Shown piece by piece: positions 1 through 9,710 of a stretch of 64,000 bases of DNA. Source of the DNA: Symploca sp. SIO3C6 (GTDB taxonomy: Bacteria > Cyanobacteriota > Cyanobacteriia > Cyanobacteriales > Coleofasciculaceae); assembly GCA_010692425.1 (NCBI GenBank), contig JAAHHJ010000005.1, positions 62,001-126,000 of the forward strand, given 5' to 3'. A program made the translations under genes and the position numbers. The notes beneath the pieces were generated by a model, which was not told the origin of the DNA, did no database searches, and saw nothing but the letters and a program-made list of their open reading frames with translations. The stretch's first letter is position 1; the number at the start of each line of letters is the position of its first letter.

Positions 1-867
1 AAACCAGTATATGAGACAACCAACGGACTTGACGGCTACGTCAGCATTGAAGTGCCGCCGACTATAGCCAAGGATACAGAAACGACTATCACCGAAGCCA
101 TACGCTATTATCAGGCGATTGGTAGGGAGAACTTGATGATCAAGATTCCAGGAACGCCTCAGGGCTTACCTGCAGTAGAGCGAGTAATCAGTGAAGGCAT
201 CAACGTTAATGTAACCCTACTGTTCTCAGTGCAGAGTTACATTAACACGGCTTGGGCCTATATCCGAGGTTTAGAGGCACGGGTAGCTACAGGTAAAGAT
301 ATCAGTAAAATTGCTTCAGTTGCTAGCTTCTTCCTGAGCCGTATTGACACCAAAATTGATGGCATTTTTGAGAAAAAACTCCAACAAAGACTCGATGAGC
401 CAACTCGGACAGAACAACTGCAAAACCTCAAAGGTAAAATTGCGATCGCTAATGCCAAAATAGCTTACCAGGAGTACAAACAAATTATCCAGAGTGAACG
501 TTGGCAGGCTCTATCGGCAAAAGGAGCCAGTGCTCAGCGACTACTGTGGGCAAGCACTAGCACCAAAAACCCTGAATACAGCGATGTGATGTACGTGGAT
601 GAGCTAGTGGGGCCTGATACCGTCAATACCCTGCCACCTAATACCATTGAAGCTTGTGCAAATCATTGTTCTCCCGCGACGCGCATTGAAACTGAAGTGG
701 AAGTAGCCCGGCAATTGATCGCTAGTCTCAAGGATGACGATATCAACATCAATCTAGAGCAAGTTATGGATGAACTCCTGGAAGAAGGTATCGATAAATT
801 CGTTAAACCCTTTGAATCTTTAATATTGTCTTTAGAAGCCAAAGTTAAACAATTGGCAACCGTATAA
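1..867 (+). CDS. tal: Transaldolase, 5' end cut by window
   Basis: Transaldolase of the non-oxidative pentose phosphate pathway, moving a dihydroxyacetone unit from sedoheptulose 7-phosphate to glyceraldehyde 3-phosphate. The reading frame is open from base 1, so the true start lies upstream; 288 codons remain. DGYVSIEVPP near the left edge and the Schiff-base lysine in MIKIPGT are family signatures, and SPATRIETEVEVA near the C-terminus fits the longer cyanobacterial type. A GTG at 52 is internal, not the start. It precedes zwf and opcA on the same strand, the usual cyanobacterial arrangement for night-time carbohydrate oxidation. Identity is secure; only the N-terminus is missing. Confidence 0.95.
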   Translation, partial: KPVYETTNGLDGYVSIEVPPTIAKDTETTITEAIRYYQAIGRENLMIKIPGTPQGLPAVERVISEGINVNVTLLFSVQSYINTAWAYIRGLEARVATGKDISKIASVASFFLSRIDTKIDGIFEKKLQQRLDEPTRTEQLQNLKGKIAIANAKIAYQEYKQIIQSERWQALSAKGASAQRLLWASTSTKNPEYSDVMYVDELVGPDTVNTLPPNTIEACANHCSPATRIETEVEVARQLIASLKDDDININLEQVMDELLEEGIDKFVKPFESLILSLEAKVKQLATV

Positions 868-1199
868 TTAAAGTTTAGTGATTAGACTGGAGAAAGTGAA
901 CAACTTTTTCCTGTAATGATTTATAGCAGTTCAAGTATTAAGTGAGGTACATTTAATCTTCTTATCTATTCTCCTGTTACCTAAAAATATCCAGAATGTA
1001 GTACCTCATTTCTTTTCTTGGATCACTGCTATAGAACCAATGACTAACAACTATTGATAACTGGGCTGCCAGCATCAGCAAAGGCAAATTAGAGAATCAA
1101 AAAGCTATATAGCTTATTTTCTAAAAAGTCTTGACTTAGATTGATAGCCACTAACAACAAAGAACCCACAACTAACAACTAACAACAACTTGTAATTTT
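868..1199. other. tal-zwf spacer with short tandem repeats
   Basis: This 332-base spacer has no credible open reading frame. Its right end (about 1149-1190) carries AACTAACAACTAACAACAAC-type short tandem repeats, a common class of cyanobacterial intergenic repeat. No clear terminator is visible, so read-through from tal to zwf is possible. Confidence 0.5.
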
Positions 1200-2729
1200 A
1201 TGGTGACTCTACTCGAAAATCCCCTGCGCGTTGGTTTGCAACAGGAACGCACACCAGAACCACTAATACTGGTAATTTTTGGCGCTTCTGGGGATCTCAC
1301 CAAACGCAAACTGGTACCATCAATTTACCAGCTCAAACAGGAAAGACGCCTGCCATCGGAAATCACTATCGTCGGTGTAGCGCGTCGGGAATGGAGCCAT
1401 GACTACTTCCGTGAGCAGATGCGCGAAGGCATTGAGGAATTTTCTGATGGCATTGGCACTGAGGAATTGTGGGAAAACTTTGCCCAAGGACTGTATTACT
1501 GCTCGGGTAATATAGATCAACCAGAAAGTTACCAGAAGCTCAAAGCCTTCTTAGGAGAACTAGACGGCAAACGCGGAACCAGAGGCAACCGAGTATTTTA
1601 CCTCTCAGTTGCCCCCAGATTCTTCCCAGAAGCCATCAAACAGTTGGGAGGAGCAGGGATGATCACTGATCCCTTCAAACACCGTCTGGTGATTGAAAAA
1701 CCCTTCGGTAGAGATTTGACTTCAGCACAAACCCTTAACCGCGTCGTGCAAAAAGTTTGCAAAGAAGAGCAAATTTACCGCATTGACCACTATCTGGGCA
1801 AAGAAACCGTTCAAAATCTGTTAGTTTTCCGCTTTGCAAACGCCATTTTCGAGCCACTGTGGAATCGTCAATTTGTTGACCACGTCCAAATTACTGTGGC
1901 AGAAACAGTGGGTGTGGAGGATCGAGCTGGTTACTATGAAACCTCCGGTGCTCTGCGAGATATGGTACAAAACCACTTGATGCAGCTATTTTGCCTAACA
2001 GCAATGGAGACACCAAACGCTCTAGATGCTGACAGCATCCGTGCTGAGAAGGTGAAAGTTATTCAAGCTACTCATCTGGCAGATATCAATAACTTAGAAA
2101 ACTCAGCAATTAGAGGTCAATATGCTGCTGGTTGGATGAAGGGCAAGCCAGTGCCTGGATATCGCCAAGAGCAAGGGGTTGACCCCAATTCGATCACTCC
2201 TACCTATGTAGCAATGAAGCTGATGATCGATAACTGGCGCTGGCAGGGTGTTCCATTCTACCTGCGCACAGGCAAGCGCATGCCTAAGAAAGTAAGTGAA
2301 ATTGCGATTCAGTTTCGTGAAGTTCCCTTATTGATTTTCCAATCTGCTGCCCAGCAAACTAGCCCTAATGTGCTGACTATGCGTCTACAACCTAATGAGG
2401 GAATTTCTCTGCGTTTTGAAGCCAAAATGCCTGGAGCAGCTTTGCGCACTCGCACAGTGGATATGGACTTCAGCTATGGTTCTTCCTTTGGGGTGAAAAC
2501 TGGGGAAGCCTATAAGCGCTTGTTATTAGACTGCATGCTCGGAGACCAAACCTTATTTACCCGTGCTGATGAAGTGGAAGAAGCTTGGCGAGTTGTCACC
2601 CCAGCCCTAGCAGCTTGGGAGGCACCAGCTGATCCCAGTTCGATTCCCCAATACGAAGCTGGAACCTGGGAACCAGCCGAGGCCGAACTCTTAGTTAATC
2701 GTGATGGACGCCGTTGGCGCAGACCTTAA
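1200..2729 (+). CDS. zwf: Glucose-6-phosphate 1-dehydrogenase
   Basis: Oxidises glucose 6-phosphate to 6-phosphogluconolactone with NADP, the entry step of the oxidative pentose phosphate pathway. The 509-residue length is normal for the family. The N-terminal Rossmann motif [14 protein letters not shown] (near residue 26) binds the cofactor, and RIDHYLGKE (near residue 195) holds the catalytic histidine and substrate-binding lysine. The ATG at 1200 lies 26 residues before the Rossmann motif. The next gene is opcA, whose product activates this enzyme in cyanobacteria, 107 bases downstream on the same strand, so the two are probably co-transcribed. Confidence 0.98.
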   Translation: MVTLLENPLRVGLQQERTPEPLILVIFGASGDLTKRKLVPSIYQLKQERRLPSEITIVGVARREWSHDYFREQMREGIEEFSDGIGTEELWENFAQGLYYCSGNIDQPESYQKLKAFLGELDGKRGTRGNRVFYLSVAPRFFPEAIKQLGGAGMITDPFKHRLVIEKPFGRDLTSAQTLNRVVQKVCKEEQIYRIDHYLGKETVQNLLVFRFANAIFEPLWNRQFVDHVQITVAETVGVEDRAGYYETSGALRDMVQNHLMQLFCLTAMETPNALDADSIRAEKVKVIQATHLADINNLENSAIRGQYAAGWMKGKPVPGYRQEQGVDPNSITPTYVAMKLMIDNWRWQGVPFYLRTGKRMPKKVSEIAIQFREVPLLIFQSAAQQTSPNVLTMRLQPNEGISLRFEAKMPGAALRTRTVDMDFSYGSSFGVKTGEAYKRLLLDCMLGDQTLFTRADEVEEAWRVVTPALAAWEAPADPSSIPQYEAGTWEPAEAELLVNRDGRRWRRP

Positions 2730-2836
2730 GTAAAGTAGTCATTAGTGATGAGTTCTTGTTGGTTTGATAATTAAACCAACAGCCAATAACTAATGAACAA
2801 CCACCAATAACCAACCACTAACAAACCCTAACTGAT
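2730..2836. repeat. STRR-like spacer between zwf and opcA
   Basis: The 107-base spacer is built largely of AATAACTAATGAACAACCACC-like short repeats, close in style to the repeats before zwf. No gene or terminator is visible. Confidence 0.45.
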
Positions 2837-4192
2837 ATGACTACAAAATCACCTCCAGTTGTTTCCATACAATCGCCAAAAGATGTTTCATTAAGTGATA
2901 TTGAGGCAGAACTTCATCAAATCTGGCAGAGCTATGGTGCTGCTGGCGAAAACGGTGAGCCTCCCTACGCCATGCGGGCAACAACTTTTTCTCTGGTGAT
3001 TTATGAGCCAGATGAAACCCAGCAGTTGTTGGCAGCACTGGGATATTACACCGGCACTATTGACGGCATTGCTGGTCCGCGCACCTTCTCAGCCCTGAAA
3101 GCTGCACAGAAAACCTATGGACTACTGAGAACTGGTAAGGCAGACGATTGTACCAAACAAAGGCTACGGGATGAGTACAATACCAGACTCCAGAATGGAG
3201 AATTAAATAATACTGAACGGCTTAAGTATTCCCCAGATCGTCAAGGTTCCGGCATTGCCGATGCCATCGCTGCTGCCAACCCCTGTCGGATTATCTCCCT
3301 TTCTCCCCTCCTAGGAGAAGACCAAGGCGTTACTGCTCAAGTATCTGCCTCTTGTCCGATTCAGAAGCATAGTCAAAGTAGCCTCGTTTGCTGCGAATAT
3401 ATTTCTTTAAGGGGTACAGCTGCTGCCCTAGAGCGGATTGGCGGTTTAATTACCGAATTAATGATTGGCGAACTACCTAAGTTTGTCTGGTGGAAGGGTA
3501 CACCTGACCCTGAATACGGTTTGTTCAAGCGACTTTCAAGTTTGAGCAATAGTGTGATCATTGACTCAAGTTCCTTCAATGACGTCGAGTCAGATTTGTT
3601 GCAGATGCATAGCCTCATGGCTCAGGGAACTGCAATTGCTGACCTCAACTGGAGACGTTTAGCACCCTGGCAAGAGTTGACGGCTGAAGCATTTGATCCA
3701 CCGGAACGTCGTGCTGCCATAGTAGAGGTTGACCAAGTAACCATCGATTACGAAAAAGGTAATCCCGCCCAGGCACTAATGTTTTTAGGTTGGTTGGCTT
3801 CTCGGCTCCAGTGGCGTCCAATTTCCTGTCAAAAAGAGGGCGGTGATTACGACATTAGACGCGTAAAATTTGTAGCCGGTGACCAAAGAACTGTGGAAGC
3901 AGAGTTAGCAGGAATTCCTGTAGCGGATGTGGGAGATATTCCTGGCGACTTGATTAGCTTGCGCCTGGGTTCTACCAACACCGAAGCCGACTGCTGTACA
4001 GTATTGTGTTCAGAAACAACCGGTTGCATGCGCATGGAAGCAGGTGGCGGGGCTCAATCCTGTCGTATTCAGCAAGTTTCCCCCCTGTTTGACCAAAAGA
4101 CTGAGTTATTGCTATCCCAGCAACTACAGCGTTGGGGTCGTGAGATGCTCTATGAAGAAAGTCTGGCGGTAACTGATCAGATTCTTAAGTAA
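2837..4192 (+). CDS. opcA: OpcA, glucose-6-phosphate dehydrogenase assembly protein
   Basis: OpcA is the redox-sensitive activator and assembly factor of cyanobacterial glucose-6-phosphate dehydrogenase. The 451-residue protein has an N-terminal part with a peptidoglycan-binding-like repeat (LGYYTGTIDGIAGPRTFSAL, about residues 69-88) and a longer C-terminal OpcA domain with LPKFVWWKGTPDPE near residue 215. Position directly after zwf is the normal context. Cysteines such as those in DCCTVLC and GGAQSC are candidates for redox control, but which ones act here cannot be read from sequence. A strong terminator follows at 4209. Confidence 0.95.
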   Translation: MTTKSPPVVSIQSPKDVSLSDIEAELHQIWQSYGAAGENGEPPYAMRATTFSLVIYEPDETQQLLAALGYYTGTIDGIAGPRTFSALKAAQKTYGLLRTGKADDCTKQRLRDEYNTRLQNGELNNTERLKYSPDRQGSGIADAIAAANPCRIISLSPLLGEDQGVTAQVSASCPIQKHSQSSLVCCEYISLRGTAAALERIGGLITELMIGELPKFVWWKGTPDPEYGLFKRLSSLSNSVIIDSSSFNDVESDLLQMHSLMAQGTAIADLNWRRLAPWQELTAEAFDPPERRAAIVEVDQVTIDYEKGNPAQALMFLGWLASRLQWRPISCQKEGGDYDIRRVKFVAGDQRTVEAELAGIPVADVGDIPGDLISLRLGSTNTEADCCTVLCSETTGCMRMEAGGGAQSCRIQQVSPLFDQKTELLLSQQLQRWGREMLYEESLAVTDQILK

Positions 4193-4208
4193 GTTGGCAA
4201 ATATTTAT

Positions 4209-4248
4209 CCCCCGGTTGCTTATCGCTGAACCGGGGGAGTTTCTTTAA
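4209..4248 (+). terminator. Rho-independent terminator after opcA
   Basis: A perfect 9-bp stem (CCCCCGGTT at 4209-4217 with AACCGGGGG at 4229-4237) has an 11-base loop and is followed by AGTTTCTTTAAGTTTTT. It sits 17 bases after the opcA stop and should end the tal-zwf-opcA transcript. Confidence 0.8.
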
Positions 4249-4433
4249 GTTTTTAAATAACCCCGACGGAAATGTTCAAAGACACTGTAGTTATATCCAT
4301 AATCGACGTTGTCATCATTCAACAATCCCGGAAAATCACTGATGCCAAAATATTCACCAGCAACATCTTGACAATCGTCATGCAGGCTTAACTTGTCACC
4401 AGTATCTTGAATCAAGCTAGTTCTAGGAATTAA
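4245..4433 (-). pseudogene. Orphan reading frame, possible 3' gene remnant
   Basis: On the minus strand an open stretch of about 60 codons ends at a TAA at 4247-4245. It has protein-like composition, including the stretches HDDCQDVAGEYFGISDF and YGYNYSVFEHFRRGYLK. There is no ATG; a TTG at 4415 is the only plausible start and an in-frame stop lies at 4436-4434. It may be the last part of a decayed gene or a very small gene. The family is not recognised. Confidence 0.3.
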
Positions 4434-4437
4434 TTAT

Positions 4438-4842
4438 CCAGTAATGCTCCTTGCGTTATAGTGACAATGCATTTAGAAGTCAGAAGTCTTTAATTACAAC
4501 TCTCATTTTGTAAAAATAAATCTCTTTTGTAATTAAATTAATTTAAATTAATTGCCTAAAATTTTTCTGATTAAAATAACACAATGATCTTTATAAAAAT
4601 GGTATTTTATGACATAAAATATCGAGACGATCACTGCTACAAAAGATTTGTTGTTCAGTTTGTTTGAGTTACTTAAATACTTGAAACTGAACAATAATAA
4701 TGATTAATGGGAAGATTGATACTCAAAAATTTTCCGTAAATTTCCTTGCCTCTTCCAAGTTATCTATATACTACATACATTATTCATTTTGAAGTGGGAA
4801 ATTCGGGTAGTTTACAATATAAATAGAAAGGGGCAAAAAATT
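4438..4842. other. AT-rich spacer before the TPR gene
   Basis: About 400 bases of AT-rich sequence with no open frame of note. The final part carries the ribosome-binding region of the TPR gene (AAAGGGG at about 4828-4833). No other element was recognised. Confidence 0.4.
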
Positions 4843-5784
4843 ATGAGTAGAATGATGCTTGGATGGCAAACTTCATACTACGCAACTTACATTCCTATGG
4901 AGTGCCGACCAGATAGCTACCACGATTGGTACAATCAAGGTAATGCCTTACGGGATCAACAGCGCTATCAAGAAGCTCTCTACAGTTATGACCGAGCCTT
5001 AGATTACAATCCGTATGATTATTGGTCATGGTACTGGCGAGGTGATGTCCTAGATGCTTTAGGACACTTAGAAGAAGCGATCGCTAGCTATGAAAAAGCT
5101 TTAGAAGAGCAACCAACTGATTACTGGGCTTGGTGCCAAAAGGCTAGCCTGCTGAGACAACTAGGTCGTTACGAAGAGGCGATTAGCAGCTATGACCAAG
5201 CCCTACAAACACGACCGCAAGACTACTGGGCTTGGTATAACCGTGGACGTGTGGCATTAGAGGATCTCGACTGGTATGAAGAAGCGATCATCTGCTTCCA
5301 GAAAGCTTTACAAGCAAGACCAAGTGATTATTGGAGTTGGTATCGGCAGGGTGACGCTCTACGACATTTGCTGCGCTATAACGAAGCAATTAGCAGCTAT
5401 GACCAAGCTCTAGAAGCACGACCACAAGACTACTGGGCTTGGTACCGACGGGGAGATGCACTGCGCCGCTATGGACGAATTGAAGAAGCCTTAGTCAGTT
5501 ATGGGCAAGCTTTGGCAATCGAACCTCAAGACTACTGGAGTGCTTACAAGCGAAGCAAAATGCTACAACAACTTGGTCGGTATCAAGAAGCAATTGAAAG
5601 CTACGAGCAAGTCCTTGCCATTGAACCAGAAGACGAATATGCTTGGTATAATCAAGCCTGCTGCTATGCTTTACTCGGTAATAAAGAACTAGCACTTGCT
5701 AAACTACAACAAGCAATTCGCCTCAATATCGAAAATCTAGAGCTGGTAAAAAGTGACTCAGATTTTGACATCCTGCGGCATTAG
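4843..5784 (+). CDS. Tetratricopeptide-repeat protein with eight DYW-type repeats
   Basis: A 313-residue protein made almost entirely of eight consecutive 34-35-residue TPR units starting near residue 30. Most units begin DYW(A/S)WY and continue with a G-x-AL, RYEEAI and SYDQAL pattern, so the array is unusually regular. TPR arrays form superhelical surfaces for binding other proteins; no catalytic domain is present. I chose the ATG at 4843 because AAAGGGG lies about nine bases upstream; an in-frame TTG at 4789 would add 18 residues but has no such signal. No signal peptide is evident. The partner is unknown and the neighbours do not suggest one. Confidence 0.85.
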   Translation: MSRMMLGWQTSYYATYIPMECRPDSYHDWYNQGNALRDQQRYQEALYSYDRALDYNPYDYWSWYWRGDVLDALGHLEEAIASYEKALEEQPTDYWAWCQKASLLRQLGRYEEAISSYDQALQTRPQDYWAWYNRGRVALEDLDWYEEAIICFQKALQARPSDYWSWYRQGDALRHLLRYNEAISSYDQALEARPQDYWAWYRRGDALRRYGRIEEALVSYGQALAIEPQDYWSAYKRSKMLQQLGRYQEAIESYEQVLAIEPEDEYAWYNQACCYALLGNKELALAKLQQAIRLNIENLELVKSDSDFDILRH

Positions 5785-5790
5785 AAGAAT

Positions 5791-5811
5791 CCCCCGTCTT
5801 GGCACCGGGGG
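5791..5811. terminator. Hairpin after the TPR gene
   Basis: CCCCCG and CGGGGG form a 6-bp GC-only stem with a 9-base loop just after the TPR stop codon and between two convergent genes. There is no T-run on either side, so termination is likely but not certain. Confidence 0.45.
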
Positions 5812-5833
5812 AGCCTCAAAGGATTTGAGTTGT

Positions 5834-6382
5834 TTAGCAGCTGCCACTCCAACTTATCCAGTGCCGAGAAACACCATGGGCTGTAGTTTCAATTGTGAGT
5901 TGACACTCATTTATAGATGTTCCATTTAGCTCAGTCCCAGTCAAATCAGCACCACCAAACTCAGAACCGTTGATAATGGCTTTTTTCAGACAAGCTCCAC
6001 TTAAGTCAGCGCCACTGAGTTCAGCCTCAGTCAGATTAGTGCCACTGAGATTGGCTTGATGCAAGTTGGCACAGCGCATGTCAGCCCCCTTGAGGTTGGC
6101 ACCACTGAGATTTGCCCCAATCAAGTCAGTGCCAATTAGGTTAACTTCCATCAAATTTGCCCCAGTCAAGTCAGCCCCACTGAGATCAGCATTAGTTAGG
6201 TTAGCTTGATTTAAAGAGGTTCCACTTAAATCAGCTCCACTTAAATCAGCTCCACTCAAATCAGCCTGACTCAGATTAGCTCGACTTAAGTTGACCCCTC
6301 TTAGGGAAGCATGAGGTAGAGAAACTCCCTTAAATTCCCAATCTCTGGCTGAGTATCGATTCAAAAGCTCTTGCGTCTTCAT
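5834..6382 (-). CDS. Pentapeptide-repeat protein
   Basis: A 182-residue protein. After about 30 N-terminal residues it consists of repeated A(D/N)LSG-type pentapeptides (ADLSGADLSGADLSG and similar) to about residue 160. Such repeats fold into a right-handed quadrilateral beta helix. The family includes DNA-gyrase-protecting proteins and many cyanobacterial proteins of unknown role. No signal peptide or membrane segment is seen, so it is probably cytosolic. It faces the TPR gene tail to tail. Function cannot be assigned. Confidence 0.85.
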   Translation of the reverse strand: MKTQELLNRYSARDWEFKGVSLPHASLRGVNLSRANLSQADLSGADLSGADLSGTSLNQANLTNADLSGADLTGANLMEVNLIGTDLIGANLSGANLKGADMRCANLHQANLSGTNLTEAELSGADLSGACLKKAIINGSEFGGADLTGTELNGTSINECQLTIETTAHGVSRHWISWSGSC

Positions 6383-6900
6383 ATGCCTAATTATGGCGCG
6401 GAAAACCCTATGTTCTTGTAATTGGGTAATTGCACCATTCCTCCACGCTATAAAATTGCAAATCTGGCTATTTTAGGACTAACTAGCGATCGCCTCTGGC
6501 GCTAGCCCCTACAGCCCTCTGGGCATTATAAAAGCAGGGCAATCGCTTATCGTCTTTTGCATCACTCAACTAATAAGCTTAAAGCAATTACAATTTTGTG
6601 GTTATAACTTTTAACATAATTTCATTTGACGAATGACTATATTCCCTGCTAAACGATGCTAGAGTCTCAACAGAGTTCTGTTATCAAGGCACTTGCGCTA
6701 GTCGAGCTATTGATAAGAAATGATTCAAAAATTAGTAATTCATCATTAAAAATTAAGAATAATTAATACAATTTAAATACTAATGATGATACCTATGCAG
6801 AGTAAAAAATCTTCCCGCACCTCCTATCTTCCTCTTCTCCCCAGCCCAAGGCTATTGATGTGATGCAGGTAATCTGCTGATCGGTGATAATCATTCAGAG
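6383..6900. other. Spacer without recognised genes
   Basis: About 520 bases between two divergent genes. It contains a HIP1 octamer (around 6487-6494) and AT-rich stretches that could hold promoters for both. No RNA gene or repeat family was recognised. Confidence 0.4.
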
Positions 6901-7848
6901 ATGAACCTTAAACCCTGCAAAGCCAATCTTAATCCTATGGTTATCTCATCTGTGAAACTAAAATATGCTTACTTTCCCGGTTGCGTCGCCCAAGGGGCCT
7001 GCCGAGAACTATACCAATCTACTGCTGCTCTCACCCAAGCTTTAGGTATTGAACTAATTGAACTCAAAAAAGCTGCTTGTTGTGGTTCTGGCACTTTCAA
7101 AGAAGATTCCCAACTGCTGGAAGACAGTGTCAATGCTCGTAACCTTGCCCTAGCAGAGGAACTAAATTTACCATTATTGACCCATTGCAGTACTTGTCAA
7201 GGAGTCATTGGTCATGTTGACGAGCGATTAAAAGAATTCCAACAGACAGATACAGCTTATATTGAAAAAGTTAATGGGTTGTTAAAGAAAGAGAGTTGTT
7301 CACCTTACCAAGGCAGCACCGAAGTTAAACATTTGCTGTGGGCCTTGGTTGCCGATTACGGACTAGAAGCACTACAAGCCAAGGTCACTCGCCAACTGAG
7401 TGGACTCAAGTGCGCTGCTTTCTACGGTTGCTATTTGCTCAGAGCTCAGAAATCGATTCCTTACGACAACCCTTTTCAACCAGAATCGATGGAAAATGTG
7501 TTTCGGACTCTGGGGGCAACACCAGTATATTATCGAGGTCGCACTCAATGTTGCGGCTGGCCTATTTCTAGCTATGCCACTACCCAATCTTTCAAGATGG
7601 CAGGGGCGCACATACAAGAAGCCCTTGATGCTGGTGCCGATTGCATTGTTACCCCTTGCCCCCTATGCCACCTTAATCTTGACTCCCGTCAACCAGAAGT
7701 AGAAAAAGTGATTGAACGTCAGCTAGGTTTGCCAGTATTACACTTACCTCAGCTGGTTTCTCTGGCATTAGGAATTAGTCCGCAGCAGCTCGGTTTAAAC
7801 AGACATGTGGTTTCAACACGACCAGTGTTAGATAAACTGGGTCTCTAG
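6901..7848 (+). CDS. HdrB-like CCG-domain iron-sulfur protein
   Basis: A 315-residue member of the CoB-CoM heterodisulfide reductase subunit B / SdhC-like family, with two cysteine-rich CCG domains. The first has YFPGC (near residue 25), AACCGSG and HCSTC; the second has YGCY, TQCCGWP and TPCPLC. These cysteines typically bind a non-cubane 4Fe-4S cluster in electron-transfer partners. Cyanobacteria do not make coenzyme B, so the name describes the fold; a role beside succinate dehydrogenase or another redox enzyme is inference. The start is uncertain: ATG 6901 or ATG 6937, the latter giving a terminus closer to the conserved domain. The gene overlaps the convergent amidase gene by four bases. 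Confidence 0.85.
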   Translation: MNLKPCKANLNPMVISSVKLKYAYFPGCVAQGACRELYQSTAALTQALGIELIELKKAACCGSGTFKEDSQLLEDSVNARNLALAEELNLPLLTHCSTCQGVIGHVDERLKEFQQTDTAYIEKVNGLLKKESCSPYQGSTEVKHLLWALVADYGLEALQAKVTRQLSGLKCAAFYGCYLLRAQKSIPYDNPFQPESMENVFRTLGATPVYYRGRTQCCGWPISSYATTQSFKMAGAHIQEALDAGADCIVTPCPLCHLNLDSRQPEVEKVIERQLGLPVLHLPQLVSLALGISPQQLGLNRHVVSTRPVLDKLGL

Positions 7849-9710
7849 CGAGAACTCCTCACGTACTGTAAAATACCTTCAGCGATCGCCTCTGCCATTT
7901 GGTTTTGAAAAGCTGGGCTTGCCAATCTCGGAGCATCCTCTCGACCTGTAACAAAACCAACTTCTACTAAAGCAGCAGGCATGGAGGTACGCCTGAGTAC
8001 GTAAAATCTGGCTCGCCTTACCCCTCGGTTACGCATGTTAAATCTGCGCAAAACGCTATTGTGAATTGTTCGGGCTAAACTGCTACCAGTTTGGTAGTAA
8101 TAGGTCTCTAGTCCGTTAACATCAGGGCGACTCATGTTAATAGCATTAGCGTGAATGCTGACAAACAAATCAGCATTCGCCCTTTCTGCCATTTGTACTC
8201 TTCCGGAAAGACTGACAAAATAATCACTGGAACGAGTTAAAACTACCTGAACGCCATTTCGCTCTAGAATCTGTGCTACCCTCCGGGAAATAGGCAAAAT
8301 TACATTCTTTTCCTGTAACCCACCGATGCCAATAGCTCCAGGATCTTTACCACCGTGTCCCGGATCTAGCATAACCACAAGGCGGCTATTAGGAACACGA
8401 CTTCTGGAAGATGGTAATCTTGATCTAGTAGTTCTAGCAGGTGGTATCCGCCTTGCCGGTGGTGGTACTCGAATGGAACCAGTAGGGGGCACTGCTGAAC
8501 GTGTTTTTAGCAATTGCAAAGCTAAAAGTTGATCATTAAGCTGATTTAGGGCTCCAATCTGAATTCCATTACCTGGTTCTACCAGAATTACTACTGTACT
8601 TTCGTCTTGCTGCCGAAGCTTTACTTTTGAGACTGGGGAGCTAGCATCTAAGTTGGGTCCTTTGACCTGATCAGCTAGTTTAGCAGAGGGGATGGTGATT
8701 CGGAAGGCATTAGCTGAACGATCCCAGTTACTAATTGGTTTTACATTGCGGTCAGCACTAATCAATAACTGAGTGCCATTATTGGCAAGTTGCACTGACC
8801 CAATTGTTGCCAGTCTGCTGTTAGAATCACGGGAAGAATTCTGCCTGCTACTACTTCTGTTAGCAGCATTAGTGTTCTCAGGCAAAATTACTAAACCACC
8901 TACACTACTAAAACTTGCCCGCCAATTACCAGAGTCTTCCGTGACATTTAATCTGATCAGAGCTGCTGTTTTAGCATCAGTTTGTTCTTGTAAAAACTGA
9001 ATTTGGCTGACCCCATGGCTATTAACTGCAAACTCCCTATTTGCCAAACTTGAAGGTAGAATTAAATCTTCTACCTCTACATCAACAGTATAAGGTCGTC
9101 CTCGATCACGCCTCCTTTTAGAACGATTTTCTCTTACCTTGATAAATCCCGGTTCTGCGCCGGGAATACGAATAAAAAACCCATCTCGAGTTACACTTAG
9201 ATTCGACGGCAGATTTGCCCCTACGAGCTGAGTGTTGTTGGGCTGCGGTGGAGGAGAGGGAGAATTATTAGTCCCAATTTCCCTTTGACGGCGTTGAAGG
9301 CTTGGTGATGAAGCTATCGGCTCAGGCCTTGGTAATTGCACAGACCATTGGCTGGGAGAGAGACCTTGAAACTGTACCTTTTGTGGGTCTAGGAAATAAC
9401 CAGGTGCTAACTCCACAACAATGCGAGTTGTCCTGTTGTCAAACTGCCCTACTCTTACTTCCCGAATTGCCCCTCTACCTTGCTGATTTAATCTTGGACC
9501 TCCTAGGGTCGTACCTGGTAAATCAACTACCAAGCGGGTGGGGTTAGCAAGCAGCTGTGCTTTCGGTTGAATGCCACTGTCAGTTGTAAACACCAGTCGG
9601 TTTTGAGAAGCATCAAAACGCCAAGACAATAGTCTAGCTGCCTCTGCAACTCCTGAAAGGAAAAAAAAGCTCCAAAAGCTAGTAAGTAATAATAACCACT
9701 TCAATTTCAT
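7845..9710 (-). CDS. N-acetylmuramoyl-L-alanine amidase with AMIN domains (AmiC type)
   Basis: Periplasmic peptidoglycan amidase that removes the stem peptide from muramic acid. The 621-residue protein begins with a signal peptide (hydrophobic stretch to about residue 24, AEA cleavage site). AMIN-type domains lie at about 25-125 and 300-405, a proline/arginine-rich linker at about 410-440, and a C-terminal amidase_3 domain. Zinc ligands are visible in DPGHGG and SIHAN, with acidic residues in LQEKN and LVEVGF. In filamentous cyanobacteria such enzymes help separate cells or perforate septa; whether that holds here depends on the organism. No neighbour shares its strand nearby. Confidence 0.93.
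   Translation of the reverse strand: MKLKWLLLLTSFWSFFFLSGVAEAARLLSWRFDASQNRLVFTTDSGIQPKAQLLANPTRLVVDLPGTTLGGPRLNQQGRGAIREVRVGQFDNRTTRIVVELAPGYFLDPQKVQFQGLSPSQWSVQLPRPEPIASSPSLQRRQREIGTNNSPSPPPQPNNTQLVGANLPSNLSVTRDGFFIRIPGAEPGFIKVRENRSKRRRDRGRPYTVDVEVEDLILPSSLANREFAVNSHGVSQIQFLQEQTDAKTAALIRLNVTEDSGNWRASFSSVGGLVILPENTNAANRSSSRQNSSRDSNSRLATIGSVQLANNGTQLLISADRNVKPISNWDRSANAFRITIPSAKLADQVKGPNLDASSPVSKVKLRQQDESTVVILVEPGNGIQIGALNQLNDQLLALQLLKTRSAVPPTGSIRVPPPARRIPPARTTRSRLPSSRSRVPNSRLVVMLDPGHGGKDPGAIGIGGLQEKNVILPISRRVAQILERNGVQVVLTRSSDYFVSLSGRVQMAERANADLFVSIHANAINMSRPDVNGLETYYYQTGSSLARTIHNSVLRRFNMRNRGVRRARFYVLRRTSMPAALVEVGFVTGREDAPRLASPAFQNQMAEAIAEGILQYVRSSR

Noticed and set aside
5201-5660. Regular repeats that might suggest a CRISPR array
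   Set aside because: They are about 102 bases long, in frame and coding: the TPR units. No CRISPR-type direct repeats with unique spacers were seen in the window.
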